Below are positions 18,158 to 26,777 of a stretch of DNA of 64,000 bases, in pieces. The position numbers and the translations under genes were made by a program. Position 1 is the stretch's first letter. The number at the start of each line of letters is the position of its first letter. The notes below the pieces were generated by a model. It did no database searches, was not told the DNA's origin, and saw nothing but the letters and a program-made list of their open reading frames with translations. This DNA comes from Neotamlana sargassicola (lineage in GTDB: Bacteria > Bacteroidota > Bacteroidia > Flavobacteriales > Flavobacteriaceae). The stretch covers positions 62,001 through 126,000 of the forward strand of contig NZ_JAJAPX010000001.1 of the NCBI RefSeq assembly GCF_020523965.1. Reading direction: 5' to 3'.

Positions 18158-19432
18158 TTACTGCGGAAACTTAGCCGCTATTTTATCTAAACACAGATTA
18201 TGAATACTACCTTCATGTGTGTGTTTTTTTGAAGTATCGGGTTTATATGTTCCGTTTTGAACCTCGCCACCTATTTTTTGATAGGCCTCTCTAAAACTCA
18301 TACCATCAACTACTAAAGTGTTTATATTATCTACCGTGAAAAGGTATTTGTATTTATCGTCGTTTAAATCGATATCTTTTACAATGATTTGTTGAATGGA
18401 ATAATTAAAAATATCTAAAATACCTTTTAACTCTTCGAAAGCAGCAATCATATTTTCTTTTATTAACTGAAAATCTCTATGATAACCACTTGGTAAATTA
18501 TTCGTAATTAAAATCATTTCGGTTTGAAGCGCTTGTATTTTATTACATTTCCCGCGAATTAACTCAAAAACATCCGGATTCTTTTTATGAGGCATAATAC
18601 TACTTCCGGTAGTTAATTCATCTGGAAAAGAAATGAAATTAAAATTCTGACTCATATACAAACACACATCCATAGCAAAACGCGATAAGGTATTAGCCAA
18701 ACTACCTAATGCCACAGCAATAGTTCGTTCGTTTTTACCACGCCCCATTTGTGCTGCAACCACATTGTATTTTAAGGTAGAAAACTGCATTTCCTTGGTA
18801 GTTAACGTTCTATCTATTGGGAAAGAACTACCATAACCTGCAGCAGAACCTAACGGATTTTGATCTACTGTTTTTATGGCGGCATTTAAAATATACACAT
18901 CATCTATCATAAGTTCTGCGTAAGCAGAAAACCATAATCCAAACGATGATGGCATTGCAACTTGTAAATGTGTGTAACCCGGTAACAATTTTTCCTTATA
19001 ATTCTCAGCTTGAGCTAAAAGTGTATCGAAAAGTGTTTTTGTTTTAGTTTTAATTTCTGCAAGGTTATCTTTATAATACAAATGGCAAGCCACTAAAACT
19101 TGATCGTTTCTAGAACGGGCAGTGTGTATTTTTTTACCAACTTCACCTAACATTTTGGTTAGCTCGAATTCTATTTTAGAATGCACATCTTCAAACTGCT
19201 CATCGATAACAAACGTACCATTTTCAATTTGTTTTTCAAGTGTTTTTAGTCCGCCTAATAAATCAATTAATTCTTCAGCCGAAATAATGCCAATCTTTTG
19301 CAACATTTTAGCATGAGCACGCGATGCAATAACATCGTATTTAGCAATATGAATATCAATTTCACGATCGTTTCCAACGGTAAATTGCTCTATTTTTTTA
19401 TCTATTGATATACCTTTATCCCAGAGTTTCAT
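18158..19432 (-). CDS. argH: Argininosuccinate lyase
   Basis: The 424-residue fumarase/aspartase-superfamily enzyme has the signature GSSIMPHKKNPDVFEL (about residue 277-292), HTARSRNDQV and GYTHLQVAMPSSFG. It splits argininosuccinate to arginine and fumarate, the last step of arginine synthesis. It is slightly shorter than E. coli ArgH (457). It is the last gene of the arginine/proline operon, 85 bases after argE, and ends at the shared terminator. Confidence 0.94.
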   Translation of the reverse strand: MKLWDKGISIDKKIEQFTVGNDREIDIHIAKYDVIASRAHAKMLQKIGIISAEELIDLLGGLKTLEKQIENGTFVIDEQFEDVHSKIEFELTKMLGEVGKKIHTARSRNDQVLVACHLYYKDNLAEIKTKTKTLFDTLLAQAENYKEKLLPGYTHLQVAMPSSFGLWFSAYAELMIDDVYILNAAIKTVDQNPLGSAAGYGSSFPIDRTLTTKEMQFSTLKYNVVAAQMGRGKNERTIAVALGSLANTLSRFAMDVCLYMSQNFNFISFPDELTTGSSIMPHKKNPDVFELIRGKCNKIQALQTEMILITNNLPSGYHRDFQLIKENMIAAFEELKGILDIFNYSIQQIIVKDIDLNDDKYKYLFTVDNINTLVVDGMSFREAYQKIGGEVQNGTYKPDTSKKHTHEGSIHNLCLDKIAAKFPQ

Positions 19433-19517
19433 TTTATTTTGTTATTAGTTTTTAGTTACTAGTTATTGGTTTAAAAGCTACACACCGTAAACAAACAACT
19501 ATAAACTATCAACTAGT

Positions 19518-20579
19518 TTATAATACTTTTTCTAATAATTCAATATATATTTTTACACCTTCTTCTATTTCATTTAAATAAATAAACTCATCGGCAGAAT
19601 GCGAACGCGTACTATCTCCTGGCCCTAACTTTAAACTCGGACAGCTTAATACCGCTTGATCGGACAATGTTGGCGAACCATAGGTTTCTCTACCCATAGC
19701 TATTCCAGCTTTAACCAAATCGTGATCGACAGGAATAGACGACGAATTTAACCTTAAACTTCGCGGTGTAATACTTGTTACCGGTGCTTCATTTTGTAAA
19801 ATTTCTGCAATTTCGGCATTACTATAAGCATCGTTTACACGAACATCTATCACTAATTTTAAATCGGCAGGAACTGCATTATGTTGTTTTCCGGCACTAA
19901 TTTGACTAACCGTAAGTTTAACATCGCCTAAAGCTTCAGAGCCTTTTTCAAATTTATAATCTTTAAACCATTGTAAGGCTTCAATAGACTTATAAATGAC
20001 ATTATCGTTGTTTGGGTGTGCGGCATGACTTGGTGTTCCTGTTAAAACCGCATCGAAAACCACTAAGCCTTTTTCCGCAACGGCTAAATTCATTAATGTA
20101 GGTTCGCCAACAATGGCCACATCTACTTTTGGAATTACAGACAACATGCTGTTAAGCCCGTTTGGACCGCTGCTTTCTTCTTCCGCGGAAGCGACAATAA
20201 CTAAGTTATATTTTAAATTTTCCTTATTATAAAAATAAGCAAACGTTGCCAGCAAAGACACCAAACAACCTCCAGCATCGTTACTTCCTAAACCGAATAA
20301 TTTTCCATCTTCTACAATGGCTTTAAACGGGTCTTTGGTATAAGCAGAATTTGGCTTAACCGTGTCGTGATGTGAATTTAACAACAAAGTTGGTTTACCT
20401 TCGGTAAAGTGTTTGTTTACCGCCCAAACATTGTTTTTTGTTCGTTTATAATCTATGTTTTGTTGTTTAAACCAAGCTTCAATATGTAACGCGGTTTCGT
20501 TTTCTTCGGAAGAAAATGATTGCGTTTCTATCAAGTTTTTTAGTAACGCGACAGCCTCATTGGTTAATTGCTCAATCAT
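19518..20579 (-). CDS. argE: M20-family N-acyl-ornithine deacylase (acetyl- or succinyl-ornithine)
   Basis: The 353-residue metallopeptidase of family M20 has metal ligands in SHHDTVKP (His), GSNDAGGCLVS (Asp), the catalytic EEESSGPNG pair of Glu, and a C-terminal His in STRSHSADE. It releases ornithine or citrulline from the N-acylated intermediate. In Bacteroidota with a succinylornithine-type carbamoyltransferase the acyl group may be succinyl and the substrate N-acylcitrulline; the sequence alone does not decide. Its start overlaps the argB stop by 4 bases, showing tight co-translation. Confidence 0.88.
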   Translation of the reverse strand: MIEQLTNEAVALLKNLIETQSFSSEENETALHIEAWFKQQNIDYKRTKNNVWAVNKHFTEGKPTLLLNSHHDTVKPNSAYTKDPFKAIVEDGKLFGLGSNDAGGCLVSLLATFAYFYNKENLKYNLVIVASAEEESSGPNGLNSMLSVIPKVDVAIVGEPTLMNLAVAEKGLVVFDAVLTGTPSHAAHPNNDNVIYKSIEALQWFKDYKFEKGSEALGDVKLTVSQISAGKQHNAVPADLKLVIDVRVNDAYSNAEIAEILQNEAPVTSITPRSLRLNSSSIPVDHDLVKAGIAMGRETYGSPTLSDQAVLSCPSLKLGPGDSTRSHSADEFIYLNEIEEGVKIYIELLEKVL

Positions 20580-21352
20580 ATATATAAGGTTGAAAATTTT
20601 TGATCTCTATTTGTAATAACCGATGGATTACCAATGATTACTTTTGAAACACCTTCTTGCAGTGCGTAATAACAATTTTCGAGTTTAGGAAGCATACCTC
20701 CTGCAAATTTCCCTTGAATTTTTAAGGTTTCGTAGGTTCCTGAATCCATATAATCGATTACAGAATTATCGTCATCAACATCCAACAACACCCCGTTTTT
20801 TTCAAAACAATAAATTAATTCGGTTTTATAATGCCTTGATAATGCAATAGCAACTTCTGAAGCTATGGTATCGGCATTAGTGTTTAGTAATTGTCCGTTT
20901 TGGTCGTGTGAAATAGCACAAAATACCGGAGTAATATCGTTATTAATTAACACTCGCATGGCTTTGGTGTTCACTTTTTTTACATCGCCAACATAACCAT
21001 AATCTATTTTTTTAACAGGACGCTTTACAGAAACAATAGTATTTCCATCGGCACCCGAAAAACCAATAGCGTTACAATTGTAAGCTTGTAACTTTGCGAT
21101 AATGTTTTTGTTTATTTTACCAGCATAAACCATAGAAATAATATCTAATGTAGCCGCATCGGTAATACGGCGACCATCGACCATGTTTACAGGAATCTGC
21201 ATATCTTCAGCTAATTTTGTCGCTATTTTACCGCCACCATGAACCAATACTTTTAGGCCTTCAAGCGAAGCAAATTGCGATAAAAACTTCTCTAATGCCG
21301 CTTCGTTATCTATAACGTTGCCTCCTACTTTTACTATTTTAAGTGTTTCCAT
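20576..21352 (-). CDS. argB: N-acyl-glutamate kinase (acetylglutamate kinase family)
   Basis: The 258-residue amino-acid-kinase-fold protein has KVGGNVIDNE at the N-terminus, the substrate-loop HGGGKIATKLAE, and the C-terminal KLENCYYALQEGVSKVIIGNP nucleotide-site region. It phosphorylates N-acetylglutamate (or N-succinylglutamate in this lineage) in arginine synthesis. The N-terminal extension helix typical of arginine-inhibited hexameric kinases is missing, so direct arginine inhibition is less likely. It overlaps argE and lies 145 bases after argF', a gap holding two dyad elements. Confidence 0.92.
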   Translation of the reverse strand: METLKIVKVGGNVIDNEAALEKFLSQFASLEGLKVLVHGGGKIATKLAEDMQIPVNMVDGRRITDAATLDIISMVYAGKINKNIIAKLQAYNCNAIGFSGADGNTIVSVKRPVKKIDYGYVGDVKKVNTKAMRVLINNDITPVFCAISHDQNGQLLNTNADTIASEVAIALSRHYKTELIYCFEKNGVLLDVDDDNSVIDYMDSGTYETLKIQGKFAGGMLPKLENCYYALQEGVSKVIIGNPSVITNRDQKFSTLYI

Positions 21353-21394
21353 TTAAGCTGAACTTGATATTTGGTTCTTGATTATTGTTTCATT

Positions 21395-21422
21395 TGATTC
21401 TGAAACAAATTCAGAATGACAA
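21395..21422. repeat. Short dyad repeat ATTCTGAA-N5-TTCAGAAT followed by GACA
   Basis: The stem ATTCTGAA (21397-21404) / TTCAGAAT (21410-21417), followed by GACA, sits between argB and argF'. A degenerate relative (CTACTATGCTCAACGTGACA) follows near 21463-21481. Similar dyads occur at 49401-49425 and, without TGACA, inside the metK leader at 51672-51693. Confidence 0.5.
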
Positions 21423-21497
21423 AAATTTATTTCCTTTAAATAATATCCCAAAACAACGTTTCTACTATGCTCAACGTGACAATTCAGGATAACAAAA

Positions 21498-22436
21498 CTA
21501 TAAGTTTTGCAATATTTTCTTTAGTGCTAATTGCGCTGCAAATGTTCTGTTATTGGCTTGTTGAATTACAATTGAATTCTCAGAATCTAACACGGCATCT
21601 TCTACAATTACATTTCGCCTTACTGGTAAACAGTGCATAAATTTAGCATCGCCTAATTTTTCTTTAGTAATCATCCAATTAGCATCGGTGTTTGTCACTT
21701 TACCGTAATCTTCATACGAACTCCAGTTTTTTACGTAAACAAAATCGGCATCTTTAAATGCTTCTTCTTGGTTGTGAATTATTGGCGTGTCTTTAGTTAT
21801 TTCTGGACTTAAATTATAGCCTTCAGGATTTGTTATCACGAAATCTACATCCATTTTTTGCATGGCCTGTGTAAAACTATTTGCTACCGCATGTGGCAAT
21901 GCCTTTATATGTGGCGCCCAACTTAAAACTACTTTTGGTTTCTTCTTTTTAGAAAACTCAGAAATAGTTATCGCATCGGTTAAGGCTTGTAACGGATGAC
22001 CTGTGGCACTTTCCATGTTTACAATAGGCACAGATGCGTATTTTTTAAAGGCCTCTAAAACTTGTTCGCTTTCGTCTTTTACTTTATCTGTTAAGGTTGG
22101 AAATGCTCTTACGGCAATAATATCGCAATATTGAGATACGACTGCTGCGGCTTCCTTAATATGTTCGGCGGTGTTACCGTTCATAACTGTACCGTCTTCA
22201 AACTCTAAACCCCAGGCGTCACCTGAAACATTCATTACAATAGGATTCATTCCTAAATTTAAAGCTGCCTTTTGAGTACTTAAGCGCGTGCGTAAACTAG
22301 AATTGAAGAACAACAAACCTAAAGTTTTGTTTTTTCCTAAATCTATATGTTTTAACGGCATTAGCTTGAGCGCTTTGGCTTCTTCAATCCAAGAATCGAT
22401 GTTATCGATATCGTTTATTGATGTGTAATGTTTCAT
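21498..22436 (-). CDS. argF': N-acyl-L-ornithine carbamoyltransferase (succinyl/acetyl-ornithine type)
   Basis: The 312-residue transcarbamylase has a carbamoyl-phosphate loop SLRTRLSTQKAA in place of the usual STRT, then SATGHPLQALTDAIT and HCLPVRRNVIVEDAVLD. The usual ornithine transcarbamylase substrate motif is replaced, as in the N-succinylornithine transcarbamylase known from Bacteroides fragilis and the N-acetylornithine enzyme of Xanthomonas. It should carbamoylate the N-acylated ornithine. It lies 58 bases downstream of proB. Acetyl versus succinyl specificity is not resolved here; lineage favours succinyl. Confidence 0.87.
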   Translation of the reverse strand: MKHYTSINDIDNIDSWIEEAKALKLMPLKHIDLGKNKTLGLLFFNSSLRTRLSTQKAALNLGMNPIVMNVSGDAWGLEFEDGTVMNGNTAEHIKEAAAVVSQYCDIIAVRAFPTLTDKVKDESEQVLEAFKKYASVPIVNMESATGHPLQALTDAITISEFSKKKKPKVVLSWAPHIKALPHAVANSFTQAMQKMDVDFVITNPEGYNLSPEITKDTPIIHNQEEAFKDADFVYVKNWSSYEDYGKVTNTDANWMITKEKLGDAKFMHCLPVRRNVIVEDAVLDSENSIVIQQANNRTFAAQLALKKILQNL

Positions 22437-22494
22437 CTTTTTATTTAATTAAAAACCTACAAGACTTTAACGGTCTTGCAGGCTACATATTTCT

Positions 22495-23259
22495 TTATTT
22501 TACTTTAGTAAATGACACTTTATTTTCAATGGCATTTTTTATAAAATTATCTTCAAGTCCATTTACAATCCAAGTTTCTATATTTGATTGTTTCGCTACC
22601 GAAGCGGCTTCTATTTTAGATTGCATACCACCGCTACCGTGAGATGATTTAGAATTTACAACTTCGTTTTTTAAATCTTCAAAATCTTCAACCAAAGCAA
22701 TGGTTTCTGGCGTTCCGTTTTCCATAGAAGCTTTGGTATAAATGCCGTTTGTATTTGTTGCGATTATAAACAAATCGGCTTCAATTAACGAGGCTGTTAA
22801 AGCGCCTAATTTATCGTTATCGCCAAATTTAATTTCATCGGTAGCAACCGTATCATTTTCATTTATAATAGGAATGTAATTATTGTTTACCAATACATTA
22901 ATGGTGTTTACAATATTTACTTTGCTTTCTTCTTTTTCGAAATCGGAATAGGACAGCAAACACTGCGAGGTTAGCAAGCCATATTCTCTAAATATTTCTT
23001 GATAAATACGAATTAAATGCGGCTGACCGATAGAAGCTAGCGCCTGTTTTACAAAAACATCTTCTTGCTTACTTTCTAACTTTACAAATTGCTTTGCTAC
23101 TGCAATAGCGCCAGAACTTACAATTACAAACTCGTAATCTTTTTGAAGTTTTGCTATTTGATTTGCTAAATCTTCAATTTTTCCACGAGATAAATTATCG
23201 GTTTCTTTAGTAAGCGTGTTAGATCCTATTTTTAGTAAAATGCGTTTCTTTTTTCCCAT
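22495..23259 (-). CDS. proB: Glutamate 5-kinase, short form without PUA domain
   Basis: The 254-residue amino-acid kinase has LLKIGSNTLTKE at the N-terminus, FVIVSSGAIAVAKQ, NENDTVATDEIKFGDNDKLGALTA, and the C-terminal GSGGMQSKIEAASVAKQSNIETWIVNG. It makes glutamyl-5-phosphate in proline synthesis. E. coli ProB has about 367 residues including a C-terminal PUA domain; that domain is absent. It is embedded in the arginine operon, just upstream of argF' and downstream of proA (57-base gap with a short repeat). Confidence 0.93.
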   Translation of the reverse strand: MGKKKRILLKIGSNTLTKETDNLSRGKIEDLANQIAKLQKDYEFVIVSSGAIAVAKQFVKLESKQEDVFVKQALASIGQPHLIRIYQEIFREYGLLTSQCLLSYSDFEKEESKVNIVNTINVLVNNNYIPIINENDTVATDEIKFGDNDKLGALTASLIEADLFIIATNTNGIYTKASMENGTPETIALVEDFEDLKNEVVNSKSSHGSGGMQSKIEAASVAKQSNIETWIVNGLEDNFIKNAIENKVSFTKVK

Positions 23260-23263
23260 TTTT

Positions 23264-23290
23264 AACTTCGACTGCGCTCAGCGTGACATT
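23264..23290. repeat. Short dyad repeat of type TTCGACTGCGCTCAG...GTGACA
   Basis: AACTTCGACTGCGCTCAGCGTGACATT between proA and proB matches the element at 8768-8796 over the 15-base core TTCGACTGCGCTCAG and the GTGACA tail. It is an intergenic dispersed repeat inside an operon. Confidence 0.6.
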
Positions 23291-23316
23291 CTTAGTGTTA
23301 CAGTTACTTCTTTAAT

Positions 23317-24510
23317 TTAACGTGTTTGTCCAGTACCGTGAACGTACCATTTATTGGTTACTAAATGCTGTAATCCTATTGGTCCGCGTTGGTGTAATTT
23401 ATCTGTACTAATAGCTAATTCGCCACCTAAACCTAATTGTCCGCCATCTGTAAATCGCGTTGACGCGTTGTGATACACCGCTGCTGTATCAACATTTTCC
23501 ATAAAGGTTTTAGCTTCAGCTTCATTTTTTGTGATGATAGATGAAGAATGCCCGCCAGAGTATTTGTTTATCATGGCGATGGTTGCTTCATTATTCTCAA
23601 TTTCACCTATTAAAATTTTATAATCTAAAAATTCTTCATGCCAAATATCATCAGAAGTAATTTCTTCTAAATTATTAGCTTGTGCTATTTTATTATCGCC
23701 TAAAACTTTAATTTTTGATTCGTTTAATTTTGAAATTAATTGCGCAACAAATTCGTTTTTATTAGGTAAGTTTTCATCAATTAAAACTTTATCGACTGCG
23801 TTACATGCCGAAATTTTAGATTTTCCGTTAAGGATAACATCAATAGCTATATCTAAATCGGCTTCCTTATGCACATACACAAAATTATTACCACGACCAC
23901 TAACAATAACAGGACAACGAGCGTGTTCCTTTGTAAATGCTATTAAGCGTTCGCCACCGCGAGGTACAATTAAATCGAGTTGTTGCGTTGGATTTTCTAA
24001 AAAAGCTTGAGTTTCGGTTCTGTTAAACTGAAGATACTCTACCCAATCGGTTGACGCTTCATTTTCCTTTAAAGCTTGGTGCCATAACTCAACAATTTTT
24101 AAGTTAGAGCGTAAAGATTCTTTACCGCCTTTAAGTAAAATTTTGTTACCCGATTTAAATGCAATTCCAGCAGCTTCAACCGTAACATCTGGACGCGATT
24201 CGTAAATAATTAAAACTGTACCAAACGATGCCGTTTTATTATAAATTTGCATGCCGTTTTCGTGCTTAAAGCTAAAGCGTTCAACACCAACTGGGTCGTC
24301 TTGCGATGCTAAATGCTTTGCAGATTTAATCATTTCATCAACCTTGGCATCATTCACTTTTAAACGATCGAACATCGAAATATCGTCGCCTTTGTAAGCG
24401 TCGCAATCAGTTTTATTAATGTTAATAATTTCTTGCCTTTCTTCTTCTAAAAGTTCTGCCATTCGCAATAAAACGGCGTTTCTTTTTTCAATAGATAGTA
24501 AGGTGTTCAT
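23317..24510 (-). CDS. proA: Glutamate-5-semialdehyde dehydrogenase (gamma-glutamyl phosphate reductase)
   Basis: The aldehyde-dehydrogenase-fold protein has VLIIYESRPDVTVEAAGIAFKSGNKILLKGGKE, the catalytic cysteine in KSKISACNAVDKVLI, and YSGGHSSSIIT near the end. It reduces glutamyl-5-phosphate to the semialdehyde. The open frame reaches 24546, but the ATG at 24510 (MNTLLSIEKRNAVL) is the better start because it matches the usual ProA N-terminus, giving 397 residues. It lies between argD and proB, so arginine and proline genes share one transcript. Confidence 0.93.
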   Translation of the reverse strand: MNTLLSIEKRNAVLLRMAELLEEERQEIININKTDCDAYKGDDISMFDRLKVNDAKVDEMIKSAKHLASQDDPVGVERFSFKHENGMQIYNKTASFGTVLIIYESRPDVTVEAAGIAFKSGNKILLKGGKESLRSNLKIVELWHQALKENEASTDWVEYLQFNRTETQAFLENPTQQLDLIVPRGGERLIAFTKEHARCPVIVSGRGNNFVYVHKEADLDIAIDVILNGKSKISACNAVDKVLIDENLPNKNEFVAQLISKLNESKIKVLGDNKIAQANNLEEITSDDIWHEEFLDYKILIGEIENNEATIAMINKYSGGHSSSIITKNEAEAKTFMENVDTAAVYHNASTRFTDGGQLGLGGELAISTDKLHQRGPIGLQHLVTNKWYVHGTGQTR

Positions 24511-24594
24511 TGTGTTTTCTTTTTTATAGTTTGCCTTATGGTACAATTTTTAAAACTGAATAACGATTAGGCATTTATAATGTTTTGTTAAACT

Positions 24595-25719
24595 TTAAAG
24601 TACTTCTTTTAAGGCTTTAAAAAAGACATCTATTTGTGCCTTAGTAATGTTTAATGGCGGTAAAATTCGAAGTAATTTTTTATTTGAAGCACCACCAGTA
24701 AAAATATGGTGTTCGTAAATTAATTTTTTTCTTAATTCGCCTACTTCAAAATCGAATTCTAAACCAAGCATTAATCCGCGACCTTTAATATTCTTTATTT
24801 GCGAAATGGTTTTAGCTTCAGAAATAAAATACTCAGAAATGTCATTTACATTAGCAATCAACGCTTCTTCTTCAATAGTATTTAAAACCGATAAACCTGC
24901 AGCGCAAGCCAAATGATTTCCGCCAAAAGTAGTACCTAACATACCGTATTTTGCCTCAATATCTGGGTGAATTAAAACGCCACCAATTGGAAAACCGTTA
25001 CCCATACCTTTAGCTATCGAAATAATATCTGGAGTAACATTGTAATGCTGAAATGCAAAGAATTTACCAGAACGCCCGTAGCCCGATTGCACCTCATCGG
25101 CAATAAACATGGTGTTATTAGCTTTACAAAGCGCGAATACTTGTTCGTAAAAATCTGCAGTAGCTTGATCTAAACCACCAACACCTTGAATAAACTCAAT
25201 AATAACAGCACAAACATCACCTTTTTCAAGTTCTGCTTTTACGCCTAAAATATCGTTAAGCTCTAAAATAGTTACCTTTTGTTGGGCATTAATTGGCGCA
25301 ATAATGTTTTTATTATCGGTAGCTGCAACCGCCGCCGATGTACGTCCGTGAAATCCATTTTTAAAGGCCACAACACGCTCTTTTCCTGTTTTAAACGACG
25401 CCAATTTTAAAGCATTTTCGTTTGCTTCGGCTCCAGAATTACATAAAAACAAGTTGTAACCTTTACAGCCAGATAAAGCTTCAATTTTATTTGCTAATTC
25501 AACCTGCAACGGGTTTTGAATAGCGTTAGAGTAAAACCCAAGTTTATTAACCTGCTCTGTAATGGCTTTTGTATAATTAGGGTGTGCATGACCAATAGAA
25601 ATTACTGCATGACCACCGTATAAATCTAAATATTCTGTTCCGTTATCGTCGTAAACATAAGCGCCTTTTCCAGACACTGGCGTTACGTTGTATAACGGAT
25701 ACACATCAAATAATGGCAT
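24595..25719 (-). CDS. argD: N-acyl-ornithine aminotransferase (class III PLP aminotransferase)
   Basis: The 374-residue PLP enzyme has GHAVISIGHAHPNYTKAI, NSGAEANENALKLA, FHGRTSAAVAATD, the cofactor region ADEVQSGYGRSGKF and the PLP lysine in SIAKGMGNGFPIGG. It transfers an amino group from glutamate to N-acyl-glutamate semialdehyde. It is of standard length. Substrate could be acetyl- or succinyl-protected, matching argF' and argE. It lies 84 bases upstream of the proA start codon and 61 bases downstream of proC. Confidence 0.92.
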   Translation of the reverse strand: MPLFDVYPLYNVTPVSGKGAYVYDDNGTEYLDLYGGHAVISIGHAHPNYTKAITEQVNKLGFYSNAIQNPLQVELANKIEALSGCKGYNLFLCNSGAEANENALKLASFKTGKERVVAFKNGFHGRTSAAVAATDNKNIIAPINAQQKVTILELNDILGVKAELEKGDVCAVIIEFIQGVGGLDQATADFYEQVFALCKANNTMFIADEVQSGYGRSGKFFAFQHYNVTPDIISIAKGMGNGFPIGGVLIHPDIEAKYGMLGTTFGGNHLACAAGLSVLNTIEEEALIANVNDISEYFISEAKTISQIKNIKGRGLMLGLEFDFEVGELRKKLIYEHHIFTGGASNKKLLRILPPLNITKAQIDVFFKALKEVL

Positions 25720-25780
25720 TTCTTTGTTCTTTTAGTTGTTTGTTTTTTGTTGTTGGTTATCGGTTATTAAACAAAACCTA

Positions 25781-26575
25781 CTAACTGTTTTTTAGGTGAT
25801 TAATTTTTTCGAAAGAGGCGACAATACCTTGTATTAAAGCCGAACTTAAACCTTGGTGTTCCATAGCGTTTAAACCTTCAATAGTACAACCGCTTGGTGT
25901 GGTAACTCTATCTATTTCTTGTTCTGGGTGCTTGCCAGATTCCAGCAATAAACTCGCCGACCCAAAACAAGTTTGCACCGCAAGTTCGTGAGCTTCTTCT
26001 GCCTCAAAACCTAACTGAATAGCGCCTTGGGTTGTAGCGCGAATAAGTCGCATCCAGAATGCAATACCACTCGCACAAATTACAGTTGCTGCCTGTATTT
26101 GTTCTTCAGGAATTACCATAGTTGCCCCTAACTGGTTAAATATTTTTTTTGCCAATTCAATTTTTTCCTCGCCTTTATCATTCGCAGCTAAACAGGTCAT
26201 AGATTTTCCAATTGAAATCGCCGTATTTGGCATAACGCGGATAATATTTTTATCGGCTCCAATAAGGCTTTCAATTTTAGAAATTTCAAATCCAGCAGCA
26301 ACCGACATGATTACATGATGCTTTTTAATACACTTGGCAACACTTTCCATCACAGCTTCAATATGCCTTGGTTGTAATGCAAAAATTACAACATCCGATT
26401 TTTTAACAGCCTCAGCATTATCGCTAGTAATAGTTACATAATCTTCCTTATAAAAAGCTTGAACAGCAGCCGTATTTTTATCGCTTAAATACAACGATGT
26501 AAACGATTTGTTTTTTATAAGTCCTTTGGCAATTGAACTACCTAAATTACCCGTTCCAATAATGGCTATTTTCAT
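25781..26575 (-). CDS. proC: Pyrroline-5-carboxylate reductase
   Basis: The 264-residue protein begins IAIIGTGNLGSSIAKGLI (Rossmann motif). It has FALQPRHIEAVM, SVAAGFEISKIESLIG, RVMPNTAISIGKSMT, and the C-terminal signature TTPSGCTIEGLNAMEHQGL. It catalyses the last step of proline synthesis with NAD(P)H. The usual VKPQ motif appears here as LQPR. It sits between argC and argD, with a repeat element (copy B) on its upstream side. Confidence 0.93.
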   Translation of the reverse strand: MKIAIIGTGNLGSSIAKGLIKNKSFTSLYLSDKNTAAVQAFYKEDYVTITSDNAEAVKKSDVVIFALQPRHIEAVMESVAKCIKKHHVIMSVAAGFEISKIESLIGADKNIIRVMPNTAISIGKSMTCLAANDKGEEKIELAKKIFNQLGATMVIPEEQIQAATVICASGIAFWMRLIRATTQGAIQLGFEAEEAHELAVQTCFGSASLLLESGKHPEQEIDRVTTPSGCTIEGLNAMEHQGLSSALIQGIVASFEKINHLKNS

Positions 26576-26596
26576 AATTTTAAAAATTTATTTTAT

Positions 26597-26722
26597 GGCG
26601 TTACCCCCAAGGGGTCGCGCTTTCCGCTATATCTTTTTTATTGGTTCTCGATACATTTTGCTCATACTTCACAAAACACTCGAACTAACATAAAAAAGGA
26701 TGCCGCTGCAATCGCTAACGCA
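26597..26722. repeat. Intergenic repeat with GGCGTTA/TAACGC ends (copy B)
   Basis: It runs from GGCGTTACCC to CGCTAACGC. The interior carries GGGGTCGCGCTTTCCGCTATA, a T-rich stretch, then ATTGGTTCTCGATACATTTT, ACTCGAAC and AAAAAAGGATGCCGCT. Copy C at 32277-32420 is nearly identical over the whole length except for an extra palindrome. It lies between argC and proC within the operon. Confidence 0.82.
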
Positions 26723-26777
26723 CCACTGTTATGTGATACTGAAACACTGAAACCAAAAATTCAGCATAGCAGCATGT

